Below are positions 1 through 7,318 of a stretch of 19,362 nt of DNA, one piece after another. The DNA is taken from assembly GCA_029245665.1 (NCBI GenBank), contig JAQWOW010000260.1, positions 1-19,362 on the forward strand, in the 5' to 3' direction. Below the pieces are notes generated by a model. It ran no database searches. It was not told where the DNA came from and worked only from the letters and a program-made list of their open reading frames with translations. The translations under genes were made by a program, and so were the position numbers. This DNA is from Polaribacter sp. (GTDB taxonomy: Bacteria > Bacteroidota > Bacteroidia > Flavobacteriales > Flavobacteriaceae). The first letter of the stretch is position 1. Each line of letters starts with the position of its first letter.

Positions 1-1536
1 CCTTGAACTTGCAAATAATTGCTGATTTTCGGCAAAAATATTAGCACTTCTCTTCCCTCTTCCAAAAGAAGCCCTAAAAACACTATTCTTCCATGGAACA
101 TATCTTAAATGCAACCGAGGTGTGATAAAAACTCCTAATAAATTATGAGTATCTATTCTTGCACCAGCAGTAAAACTAAAATTGTCTAAATTATCAAAAG
201 CATATTCGAAGAAAGCTCCAAAAGAGTTTTCATTCCTATCAAAGTTTATACTATTTACCAATTCGTCATATGAATCATAAGTATAGTTAATACCTGTTTT
301 AAACTTGCTTCTTGTATCGCCTATTATTGAATTAAAAATTAAATTAGTATACACGCTTTGATGCTGAATATCATATACATTTAAGCCAAAATAAGAATCT
401 TGTTGATGATTGCTATAGGCTATTTGAAAACCAACCCTTTGATATGGAATCTCAGGAAAAACATACCCCAATTTAGCTGACGTTTCGAAACGTCTTGTAC
501 CAATTTCACTTCCCCAGGCATTGGATGTTCCTTTGTCTAATTCCGGATTAAAAAGAATTTCTCCTGTTTGTTTTTCATCATTTAAAAAACGCATATTTAC
601 AAAACTAACCCAACCTTTTTCGGCATCTGTATATTGCCAACGGTTCATTACGTTTACTTGTTTTGCCAATGGTACATCTAAAAAATTATCTTTGTTTTTA
701 TCAAATTTTGAACCTCTATAATTTCCATGAAGATAGACACCTGTCTGCCACTTTTTTGAAACTCTTTGATTGAAATGTAGGTTTAACTCTAATCTTCCAT
801 TTATAGAAGAATAGGTGTTTAAAAAGAACTTATCATCAGAAAAAGGTTTTACCAATTCAGCATTAATTTGACCTGAAATACTCTCATAACCATTTACTAC
901 ACTGCCGGCTCCTTTAGTAATTTGAATACTCTCTACCCATGTTCCTGGTGTAAATGTAAGTCCATAAATCTGAGAGGCTCCTCTCACAGAAGGAATATTT
1001 TCTTGAGAAATTAATAAATAAGGACTTGTTAAACCTAGCATTTGTATCTGCTTTGTACCCGTTAAAGCATCCGTAAAACTAACATCTATAGACGGATTTG
1101 TTTCAAAGCTTTCTGCCAAATTACAACAAGCTGCCTTTAACAATTCATCCGAATTAACAGTGAATACATTTGAAGTTGTTGAGAATGATTTGTAGGTTGC
1201 TTTTTTACGTGTTGTAACAGTAATCTCCTCTAGCTCGCTCTCTAGTTTTAAAAAGTGATAAATTGGTTTTAAATTTTGAATTGTAATGGTATCTGTCTTA
1301 TACCCTAAATAACTTACCACTAAACTTCTGTAAGCGCTTTTGTAAGGAATGGTAAAACCTCCTTTTTGGTTTGTAATTGCGCTTACATTTGTGTGTAACC
1401 AATGTAAACTTGCCCCCTCTAACCCTAAATTATCTTTAGAATTGTTTGCAACCATAATCACCCCACTTAAAGTGGTTTGTGATACTATTGAAAATGGAAT
1501 AAGTAGTAAAAAACTACCTACTATGAAATTTTTCAT
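1..1536 (-). CDS. TonB-dependent outer-membrane receptor with carboxypeptidase-like N-terminal domain (C-terminus beyond window)
   Basis: The reading frame is open without a stop from an ATG at 1536 to the window edge, giving 512 residues and no C-terminus. Residues 1-20 form a signal peptide (MKNFIVGSFLLLIPFSIVSQ). Residues about 22-100 match a CarboxypepD_reg-like beta-sandwich (GGFTIPYKSAYRSLVVSYLG). A plug domain follows, with the motif AACCNLAESFETNPSIDVSF starting at 135 and TGTKQIQMLGL after it. From about 240 the sequence has the aromatic, alternating pattern of an outer-membrane beta-barrel. Such receptors import scarce ligands using TonB/ExbBD energy. The Cys-Cys pair at 137-138 and the neighbouring HYC_CC_PP gene, 70 bp upstream and co-directional, suggest a metal ligand, possibly copper; that is inference. 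A weak GTTTCT/AGAAAC hairpin lies in the 70-bp gap. The family call is firm, the substrate is not. Confidence 0.9.
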   Translation of the reverse strand, partial: MKNFIVGSFLLLIPFSIVSQTTLSGVIMVANNSKDNLGLEGASLHWLHTNVSAITNQKGGFTIPYKSAYRSLVVSYLGYKTDTITIQNLKPIYHFLKLESELEEITVTTRKKATYKSFSTTSNVFTVNSDELLKAACCNLAESFETNPSIDVSFTDALTGTKQIQMLGLTSPYLLISQENIPSVRGASQIYGLTFTPGTWVESIQITKGAGSVVNGYESISGQINAELVKPFSDDKFFLNTYSSINGRLELNLHFNQRVSKKWQTGVYLHGNYRGSKFDKNKDNFLDVPLAKQVNVMNRWQYTDAEKGWVSFVNMRFLNDEKQTGEILFNPELDKGTSNAWGSEIGTRRFETSAKLGYVFPEIPYQRVGFQIAYSNHQQDSYFGLNVYDIQHQSVYTNLIFNSIIGDTRSKFKTGINYTYDSYDELVNSINFDRNENSFGAFFEYAFDNLDNFSFTAGARIDTHNLLGVFITPRLHLRYVPWKNSVFRASFGRGKRSANIFAENQQLFASSR

Positions 1537-1606
1537 TATTTTGTTTTAATAATTATTAACATTCGTTTCTTTTATCGAGAAACACCTTTAAATTAATAAT
1601 TAAAAA

Positions 1607-2008
1607 TCAAATTAAAAAAGATTGATATAAAACCTGATAATTTTTGGGGATATCAGGAGGGTACTGGGATTTGTAGATGATTTTATTTGATTTATTTTCA
1701 ATAAATAAATCATGATAAGAAATGAATAAAGAAATTAAAAATTGTTGCTTTGAAAAATCAAAGTCTTCAAAATGAGTTTGATGTAATTCATCTTGACCTT
1801 CAAACACATGAACTTCATCTTTACAGCATTTTTTCTTTTTAGCAACTGTCTTTTCCATTTCCATTCCGCAATTATCAGCGGCTCCTGTAAAAGACACATC
1901 CATTAGAAATTCACCACAGTAATGTTTTTCTACTGTAAAAGAAAAAGTAGAAAATAAAACAAAGAGTGCCATCAAAGAAGAGGCTATTTTTAAGAAATAT
2001 GTTTTCAT
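1607..2008 (-). CDS. HYC_CC_PP family small exported protein
   Basis: This 133-residue protein has a clear N-terminal hydrophobic signal segment (about residues 5-24, ALFVLFSTFSF). It carries the three signatures that give the family its name: H29-Y30-C31, C61-C62 and a Pro-Pro pair in YPPDIP at 116-121. A further Cys lies at 47. It has no known enzymatic motif. The four cysteines, the histidine-containing motif, and the TonB receptor gene immediately downstream with its own CC pair suggest a periplasmic or membrane-anchored metal-handling role. This is inference; I know of no demonstrated biochemistry. The start ATG follows a Bacteroidota -7 box by only a few bases, supporting it as the first gene of a unit with the receptor. 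Confidence 0.85.
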   Translation of the reverse strand: MKTYFLKIASSLMALFVLFSTFSFTVEKHYCGEFLMDVSFTGAADNCGMEMEKTVAKKKKCCKDEVHVFEGQDELHQTHFEDFDFSKQQFLISLFISYHDLFIENKSNKIIYKSQYPPDIPKNYQVLYQSFLI

Positions 2009-2016
2009 TGTTACTG

Positions 2017-2024
2017 CAAAGTTA
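2017..2024 (-). promoter_or_regulatory. -7 box of HYC_CC_PP / TonB receptor promoter
   Basis: On the minus strand this reads TAACTTTG, an exact match to the Bacteroidota -7 consensus TAnnTTTG. It ends 8 bases before the start codon, so the leader would be very short. No clean -33 TTTG is visible at the expected distance. Confidence 0.45.
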
Positions 2025-2052
2025 CAATAAGTAAATCTAAACTTTTGTTAAA

Positions 2053-2484
2053 TTAATTTTTAGATAAATTTTGATAATAAAATGCAGGTAAAAGTAACAA
2101 CAAAAATAATGGATGAATAATAAATCTACGGACATAATATGCCAATAAATAACCTCCTTCAAAACCATCTTTTATTAAAAAATTAAAAATAAGAACAAGG
2201 GGTATAAATGCGAAAACAAAGAAAAAAAAAGAAAATTTAAAATACCCTTTTCTTTCAAATAAAACCCATATTAAACCCAATGAAATAATTGAATTTATTG
2301 AATATCTAAACAACATATGTATCGTCAAACGCCAAAGGTCTATCTCCTCAAAAGATTTGTACAAATAGTCGTTCTTAAAATAGACTATTAGAGGGTCGTA
2401 AAAAAAGGATGTCTCATATGCTCTAATGATAAAAAACAGTAAAAAAAGAAATATAGACAACAGTATTTTTTTGGAACCCTTCAT
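2053..2484 (-). CDS. Exosortase F system-associated membrane protein
   Basis: This 143-residue, very hydrophobic protein has about four predicted membrane segments (about 7-22, 48-71, 81-104 and 122-136). Its C-terminal stretch YYVRRFIIHP followed by a Leu run and PAFYYQ resembles the small protein that always accompanies XrtF in Flavobacteriaceae. The start ATG overlaps the upstream xrtF stop (ATGA, shared bases 2482-2483), so the two are translationally coupled. No catalytic residues are recognisable. It is presumably a partner, chaperone or substrate-handling subunit of the exosortase in the inner membrane, but its molecular role is unknown to me. The assignment rests mainly on context plus the recalled C-terminal motif. 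Confidence 0.8.
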   Translation of the reverse strand: MKGSKKILLSIFLFLLFFIIRAYETSFFYDPLIVYFKNDYLYKSFEEIDLWRLTIHMLFRYSINSIISLGLIWVLFERKGYFKFSFFFFVFAFIPLVLIFNFLIKDGFEGGYLLAYYVRRFIIHPLFLLLLLPAFYYQNLSKN

Positions 2485-3017
2485 CTTTTAAAATTGGAAA
2501 ACTTATGCACCCATAAAACCCAGAGCATAAAAATGGTTCCATAGATTATTGCAGGAAAAACCAAATTGTGTAAAACTCCAATATGAGAAGGAAATTGATA
2601 AACCAGCACAGATAATAAAGCAATTCTTAATACGTTGATTGTATAAATGAGAATACTTCCAAATAAGATAAAGAAAACAGTTGCCTTAATTGAACCTGCA
2701 AAGGCAATAATAAACGAAATAAATAAAATAATTAAACTCAGAGAATTGCAACCCTCTGTTACTCTCGAAGTATATGTATCCCTTATTAAAAGCTTAGCAG
2801 ACATTTCATTTTCGTGCTGTACGAAGTGGGCATCATATCCAAAAAAAGTCAATACTTCAGTCGTTTGACTGGCAACTTTGGTCGTTATGGACGAAGTTTT
2901 AAAGATGTCTTTTTTTTGTTGAGAAGATTCTAAATAAGTATTATAAAACAACGCTAAAATAAAGTAAGTTGTAAAAAATTTAATCAAAAAAATAAGAGTG
3001 TCTTTATACTTTTTCAC
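2481..3017 (-). CDS. xrtF: Exosortase family protein XrtF
   Basis: This is an integral-membrane cysteine transpeptidase-like protein of 178 residues, short like other XrtF members. The exosortase/archaeosortase triad is intact: C90 in TEGCNSLSLI, R131 in NVLRIALLSVL and H150 in VLHNLVFPA. Each sits at a membrane-segment boundary as expected. Exosortases cleave C-terminal sorting tails of exported proteins at the periplasmic face of the inner membrane. The start codon is GTG at 3017-3015: an in-frame stop lies 19-21 bases upstream with no ATG between, and the next in-frame Met is residue 72, inside the conserved region. No PEP-CTERM-like substrate gene is present in this window. The gene is divergent from the GAF protein gene. 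Confidence 0.9.
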   Translation of the reverse strand: MKKYKDTLIFLIKFFTTYFILALFYNTYLESSQQKKDIFKTSSITTKVASQTTEVLTFFGYDAHFVQHENEMSAKLLIRDTYTSRVTEGCNSLSLIILFISFIIAFAGSIKATVFFILFGSILIYTINVLRIALLSVLVYQFPSHIGVLHNLVFPAIIYGTIFMLWVLWVHKFSNFKR

Positions 3018-3067
3018 TGGAAATTTTAATTTAATTTAGCTAATTATTTTAAATCTAATATACAAAA

Positions 3068-3520
3068 ATGGATATAGATATTTTACAAGAACAAATAGAC
3101 ATCATACTTTCATCAATTGATTCAATAGACCAAAAGTTACAAAAAATATGTAATTATTTACAAAAAGAAGTTACGCATTACGACTGGGTTGGTTTTTATT
3201 TTAAAAATGGAAATAAAAATGAGTTAAAATTAGCTCAATATACTGGCGAGGATACTGAGCACACAATCATTCCTTTTGGAAAGGGAATTTGTGGTCAGGT
3301 TGCAGTCAGTAATGAGCCCTTTATTGTACAAGATGTTTCCAAACAAAGTAATTATATCTCATGTGGATGGAAGGTGAAATCAGAAATTGTACTACCAATT
3401 TTTGTTAATAAAAAAAATATTGGACAGATTGATATCGATTCTCATGAAATAAATGCATTTTCTGCAAAAGATAGGGAGTTTTTAGAGTATTTGTGTAAAA
3501 AATTATCAATGATTCTTTGA
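3068..3520 (+). CDS. Single GAF-domain protein, free-methionine-(R)-sulfoxide reductase-like
   Basis: The 150 residues form one GAF domain: a long N-terminal helix, then HYDWVGFYFKNG, the motif PFGKGICGQVAV (C75), then YISCGWKVKSEIVLPIF (C99) and a C-terminal helix. The GKG-C-G and C-x(5)-SEIVLP blocks are those of fRMsr (YebR/MsrC), which reduces free methionine-R-sulfoxide. Two of the three active-site cysteines described for that enzyme are in place. The third, expected ten residues before C75, is H65. The protein may thus work with only the C75/C99 pair, or be a GAF sensor derived from fRMsr. The 50-bp gap to divergent xrtF must hold both promoters, but no consensus box is obvious there. 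Fold call strong, enzyme call moderate. Confidence 0.75.
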   Translation: MDIDILQEQIDIILSSIDSIDQKLQKICNYLQKEVTHYDWVGFYFKNGNKNELKLAQYTGEDTEHTIIPFGKGICGQVAVSNEPFIVQDVSKQSNYISCGWKVKSEIVLPIFVNKKNIGQIDIDSHEINAFSAKDREFLEYLCKKLSMIL

Positions 3521-3525
3521 TTTTG

Positions 3526-3556
3526 TTGTTTTATATTTATCTTTTTATTAAATTTG
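3526..3556 (+). promoter_or_regulatory. Predicted Bacteroidota promoter for the 43-codon ORF
   Basis: A TTG at 3526-3528 is followed after 20 bp by TAAATTTG at 3549-3556, which fits the flavobacterial TTG-N17-23-TAnnTTTG consensus. It lies just after the GAF gene stop, so it would give the next small ORF its own transcript with a leader of roughly 30 bases. Confidence 0.5.
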
Positions 3557-3595
3557 TTGAATATACAATAATTCTCCACCATTAACTATTTAACA

Positions 3596-3727
3596 ATGCA
3601 AAAACAACAATCAACTCCCTCCTTATCCTCACGAAATCTAGAACCTAATTACAACACTTTAAAAAATGAATCTATTTTAGATAAGTTTACTATTTGGTTT
3701 AGAAATTTTTTAGACAATGCTGAGTAG
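3596..3727 (+). CDS. Hypothetical 43-residue protein with amphipathic C-terminal helix
   Basis: ATG at 3596 opens 43 codons ending in TAG. The N-terminal half is polar and Ser/Asn/Pro-rich (MQKQQSTPSLSSRNLEPN). The C-terminal half, ILDKFTIWFRNFLDNAE, would form a helix with one face of I, L, F, I, W, F and L and a charged other face, typical of membrane-surface or protein-docking peptides. A consensus promoter lies about 40 bp upstream, and a separate purH promoter begins only after its stop, so the ORF occupies a complete transcription slot. I do not recognise the family and assign no function. The alternative is that the slot makes a small RNA and the ORF is chance. Confidence 0.45.
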   Translation: MQKQQSTPSLSSRNLEPNYNTLKNESILDKFTIWFRNFLDNAE

Positions 3728-3785
3728 CTTTTTTCTTTTGACGAAACTATTAATTTTATTAAAATGTATTGTTACTAACTTTTTA

Positions 3786-3816
3786 TTGTAGTTCTTTCAA
3801 TGTTTGTGTAATTTTG
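3786..3816 (+). promoter_or_regulatory. Predicted purH promoter
   Basis: TTG at 3786-3788 and TAATTTTG at 3809-3816 are separated by 20 bp and match the Bacteroidota primary sigma consensus. Transcription would start near 3823, giving a short leader before the purH ATG. I see no purine riboswitch-like structure in this short leader. Confidence 0.6.
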
Positions 3817-3838
3817 CGAGCTTAACAACACAACAAAA

Positions 3839-5365
3839 ATGAGCAATTCAAAAACAATCAAATCTGCATTAATTTCGGTATTTCATAAAGATGGCTTAGC
3901 ACCAATTGTGAAAAAATTAAATGACTTAAACATTACAATCTATTCAACCGGAGGAACAGAAAAGTTTATTAAAAAATTAGGAATAAATGTTGTTCCTGTT
4001 GATGAGGTTACTTCCTACCCATCGATTCTTGGTGGTAGAGTTAAAACCCTTCATCCAAAAGTATTTGGAGGAATTTTAAATAGACAAGACAACAAAAATG
4101 ACGTTGCTGAGTTAGAAGAATTTAATATTCCACAAATAGATTTGGTTATTGTAGATTTATACCCTTTTGAAAAAACAGTTGCTTCTGGAGCAGTAGAACA
4201 AGATATCGTAGAAAAAATTGATATTGGAGGCATCTCGTTGATTAGAGCCGCTGCAAAGAATTTTAAAGATACGTTTATTGTTTCATCGATGAATCAATAT
4301 GATCATTTCTTAGAGATTATATCTCAAAATAATGGAGAAACAACTTTATCAGAAAGAAAGAAATTTGCTGCCAAAGCATTTGATATATCTTCTCATTATG
4401 ATACTGCTATTTTTAACTATTTTAACGAAGATGAGATCGTTTATAAAGCCAGTGTTCAGAGTTCTAAAACGTTACGCTACGGAGAAAACCCGCATCAAAA
4501 AGGGTATTTCTTTGGAGATCTAGAAGCAATATTTGACAAACTTCATGGGAAAGAATTGAGTTACAATAACCTACTAGATGTTGATGCTGCTGTAAACTTG
4601 ATTGAAGAATTCAAAGGGGAAGCTCCTACTTTTGCAATTCTAAAACACAACAATGCTTGTGGTTTTGCCCAAAGAAAAACGATAAAACAAGCTTATGTAG
4701 ATGCATTAGCTGGAGACCCCGTTTCTGCATTTGGTGGTGTTTTAATTGCAAATACAGAAATAGATAAAGAAACTGCAGTAGAAATTCATTCTTTATTTTG
4801 TGAAGTTGTAATTGCACCTTCTTTTTCAGATGAGGCGCTAACAATTCTTAAAGGAAAGAAAAATAGAATTCTTTTAATTCAAAAAGAAGTTGAACTGCCA
4901 AAAACAACCATAAGAACTTGTTTGAATGGTTCTTTAGTTCAAGATAAAGATAATATAACAGATCAATTAGAAGATTTAAAATATGTAACCAATCTGAAGC
5001 CCTCCCAAAGTGAGTTAGAGGATTTATTATTTGCATCAAAGCTATGTAAAAACACAAAATCCAACACTATTATACTTGTAAAAAACAAACAATTATTAGC
5101 GGGTGGAACTGGGCAGACTAGTAGGGTTGACGCATTGAACCAAGCAATAGACAAAGCAACTTCTTTTGGCTTTAATTTAGAAGGATGTGTAATGGCAAGT
5201 GACGCATTTTTTCCATTTCCAGATTGTGTAGAAATTGCAGACAAAGCAGGGATAAAAAGTGTTATTCAACCAGGGGGTTCTATCAAAGATCAATTGAGTA
5301 TTGAGTATTGTAATGATCATAAACTATCTATGGTAATGACAGGAACAAGGCATTTTAAACATTAA
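3839..5365 (+). CDS. purH: Bifunctional AICAR transformylase / IMP cyclohydrolase (PurH)
   Basis: PurH catalyses the last two steps of IMP synthesis: formyl transfer from 10-formyl-THF to AICAR, then ring closure. The 508 residues are normal for the family. The N-terminal cyclohydrolase (MGS-like) domain spans about 1-200, with YSTGGT at 35-40, the block GGRVKTLHPKVFGGIL at 65-80 and DLVIVDLYPF at 101-110. The C-terminal transformylase domain starts with LRYGENPHQKG (212-222) and has the catalytic Lys-His pair K269-H270 in ILKHNNACGFA, followed by VSAFGGVL. The end GTRHFKH is the usual PurH terminus. It has its own predicted promoter. The next gene, mreB, also appears to have one, so purH is probably monocistronic or only partly read through. 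purM of the same pathway lies 7.6 kb away. Confidence 0.97.
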   Translation: MSNSKTIKSALISVFHKDGLAPIVKKLNDLNITIYSTGGTEKFIKKLGINVVPVDEVTSYPSILGGRVKTLHPKVFGGILNRQDNKNDVAELEEFNIPQIDLVIVDLYPFEKTVASGAVEQDIVEKIDIGGISLIRAAAKNFKDTFIVSSMNQYDHFLEIISQNNGETTLSERKKFAAKAFDISSHYDTAIFNYFNEDEIVYKASVQSSKTLRYGENPHQKGYFFGDLEAIFDKLHGKELSYNNLLDVDAAVNLIEEFKGEAPTFAILKHNNACGFAQRKTIKQAYVDALAGDPVSAFGGVLIANTEIDKETAVEIHSLFCEVVIAPSFSDEALTILKGKKNRILLIQKEVELPKTTIRTCLNGSLVQDKDNITDQLEDLKYVTNLKPSQSELEDLLFASKLCKNTKSNTIILVKNKQLLAGGTGQTSRVDALNQAIDKATSFGFNLEGCVMASDAFFPFPDCVEIADKAGIKSVIQPGGSIKDQLSIEYCNDHKLSMVMTGTRHFKH

Positions 5366-5379
5366 TAAATAATATGTAT

Positions 5380-5406
5380 TTTGCAATTATAAATTTACTA
5401 AATTTG
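5380..5406 (+). promoter_or_regulatory. Predicted promoter of the mreBCD-mrdA-rodA operon
   Basis: TAAATTTG at 5399-5406 is an exact -7 match. TTTG at 5380-5383 is the nearest -33-like element, but the 15-bp spacer is shorter than usual. The site lies 36 bp before the mreB ATG. The -7 box is convincing, the -33 assignment less so. Confidence 0.45.
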
Positions 5407-5442
5407 TAAGGGTACGCAGAAATAACATACAAAAGATATTTT

Positions 5443-6471
5443 ATGGGTTTTTTCGATTTTATGACAGAAGACATTGCGATAGATTTAGGAACCGCAAATA
5501 CTTTAATAATTCACAATGGGAAAGTTGTTATAGACAGTCCTTCTATTGTGGCTAGAAATCGAATTTCTGGTCACATAATTGCAATTGGCAAAGAAGCCAA
5601 TTTAATGCAAGGAAAAACTCATGAAAATATCAAAACAATCCGTCCTTTAAAAGACGGAGTTATTGCAGACTTTGAGGCTTCAGAACAAATGATAAAGGAA
5701 TTTGTAAAACAAATTCCATCTATAAAAAAGAGATTATTTCCACCCGCATTAAGAATGGTAATCTGTATTCCTTCAGGAATTACAGAAGTAGAGAAACGAG
5801 CAGTTCGTGATTCTGCAAAACATATGAATGCAAAAGAAATTTACTTGATTTTTGAACCTATGGCGGCGGCAATTGGTGTTGGAATCGATATCATGGAACC
5901 CAAAGGGAATATTATTATAGATATTGTTGGAGGAACCACTGAAATTGATGTTATTGCCCTGGGAGGGATTGTTTGTGACCAATCTGTAAAAGTTGCAGGT
6001 GACTTATTTACAAATGATATCATGTACTATATGCGTACTCAACACAATCTACATGTTGGAGAATCTACTGCTGAGAAAATTAAGATAAAAATTGGCTCAG
6101 CCACAGAAGACTTAGAAAGCCCACCAGATGAAATGTTGGTTCAAGGTAGAGATTTACTTAGTGGAAAACCAAAACAAGTTCAAGTTTCATTTAGGGAAAT
6201 TGCGAAGGCATTGGATAAATCTATTCTAAGAATTGAAGATGCAGTAATGGAAACATTGTCTAAAACTCCACCAGAGTTAGCTGCTGATATATACAACACC
6301 GGAATTTATTTAGCCGGAGGGGGCTCTATGTTAAGAGGATTAGACAAACGTTTATCTAGAAAAACAGATTTACCAGTGTATGTTGCAGAAGACCCTCTAA
6401 GAGCTGTTGTTCGTGGAACAGGAATTGCCTTAAAAGAATTAAATAAATATAAAAATGTATTAATGAAATAG
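5443..6471 (+). CDS. mreB: Rod shape-determining protein MreB (bacterial actin)
   Basis: MreB polymerises on the inner membrane and positions the elongation machinery. The 342 residues match family length. Visible motifs are phosphate-1 IDLGTANT (13-20), IRPLKDGVIADF (66-77), the catalytic-Glu region FEPMAAAIG (E138), phosphate-2 at 160-167 and the adenosine loop AGGGSMLRGLDKRL (291-304). The C-terminal AEDPLRAVVRGTGIAL is standard. One oddity stands out: phosphate-2 reads D160-I-V-G-G-T-T, where MreB and the wider actin/Hsp70 superfamily have Gly in place of V162. E168-I-D-V likewise replaces the usual E-V/I-A-V. It is the first gene of a tight operon, with mreC starting 19 bp after its stop. 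It is the only mreB seen here. Confidence 0.96.
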   Translation: MGFFDFMTEDIAIDLGTANTLIIHNGKVVIDSPSIVARNRISGHIIAIGKEANLMQGKTHENIKTIRPLKDGVIADFEASEQMIKEFVKQIPSIKKRLFPPALRMVICIPSGITEVEKRAVRDSAKHMNAKEIYLIFEPMAAAIGVGIDIMEPKGNIIIDIVGGTTEIDVIALGGIVCDQSVKVAGDLFTNDIMYYMRTQHNLHVGESTAEKIKIKIGSATEDLESPPDEMLVQGRDLLSGKPKQVQVSFREIAKALDKSILRIEDAVMETLSKTPPELAADIYNTGIYLAGGGSMLRGLDKRLSRKTDLPVYVAEDPLRAVVRGTGIALKELNKYKNVLMK

Positions 6472-6490
6472 TGATTTTCAATTTCTAACA

Positions 6491-7318
6491 ATGCAGCAAA
6501 TTATCTATTTTTTTCAAAAGTTTAAATATTTTTTATTTTTCTTGTTGTTAGAGTTTATCGCTCTTTTTTTTACATTTAACAATCTTAACTTTCATAAAAG
6601 TAAATATGTAAATTCTGCAAATAGAATCACTGGAAGCCTTAATGCATCTCTTTCTAATTTTTCTGAATACATTGAACTAAAATCAAAAAATGAGCTGCTA
6701 TCTGAAGAAAATACAAAACTTAGAAATCAATTAGAAAAAAATCGATTAGTGCCATCCAAAGATTCTACAATTACAGACAGCACTAAATATCGTCAAAAAT
6801 ACACTTTTACTCAAGCTAAAATCATCAATAATAATTATTCAAAGCAATTTAATTTCTTAACGATAAATAAAGGTAAAAGTGCAGATATAGGCTCAGAGAT
6901 GGCTGTTATTAATAGCCTTGGAATTATTGGAATTACCGAAAATACATCAGAAAATTATACAAGAGTTCAATCTATTTTAAATAAAAACAGTAAAATTAAT
7001 GCGCGACTAAAAGGGAATTCTAGGTATTTTGGGACTCTAAAATGGAATAGCAACGATTACAACACTGTGCAATTACATGACATTCCCAGACAAGCTCCTT
7101 TAAAAATTGGAGACACTGTTGAAACTGGAGGTAAATCAACTATTTTTCCAGAAGGTATTCCCATAGGAAGGATCTCAAAAATAAATCAAGGAAATACGAC
7201 AAATAGTGAATTAGAAGTCCAACTTTTTAATGATATGAGTAATCTTAGGTACGTTTATATTGTTAAAAATTTACATAAAATAGAAATACAATCTTTAGAA
7301 AACATAAGCAATGAATAA
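6491..7318 (+). CDS. mreC: Rod shape-determining protein MreC
   Basis: MreC is a periplasmic scaffold anchored in the inner membrane that links MreB/MreD to PBP2-RodA and activates them. The 275 residues have a short cytoplasmic start, one membrane helix (about 12-30), a Glu/Lys/Leu-rich coiled coil (about 60-85, ELKSKNELLSEENTKLRNQL) and a C-terminal double beta-barrel (about 105-270). The stretch NNNYSKQFNFLTINKGKSADIGSEMAVIN is characteristic, with GIIGITENTSENYTRVQSI after it. Its last 8 bases overlap the mreD start, implying coupled translation. Length and domain order are typical. Confidence 0.93.
   Translation: MQQIIYFFQKFKYFLFFLLLEFIALFFTFNNLNFHKSKYVNSANRITGSLNASLSNFSEYIELKSKNELLSEENTKLRNQLEKNRLVPSKDSTITDSTKYRQKYTFTQAKIINNNYSKQFNFLTINKGKSADIGSEMAVINSLGIIGITENTSENYTRVQSILNKNSKINARLKGNSRYFGTLKWNSNDYNTVQLHDIPRQAPLKIGDTVETGGKSTIFPEGIPIGRISKINQGNTTNSELEVQLFNDMSNLRYVYIVKNLHKIEIQSLENISNE

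Noticed and set aside
521..1549. Plus-strand open frames opposite the TonB receptor (521-721 and 1349-1549)
   Set aside because: They are antisense shadows of a full-length minus-strand receptor frame with signal peptide and plug motifs.
4051..5244. Several short open frames on both strands inside purH
   Set aside because: They overlap a continuous, fully conserved purH frame and show Leu/His- or Ser-rich shadow composition.
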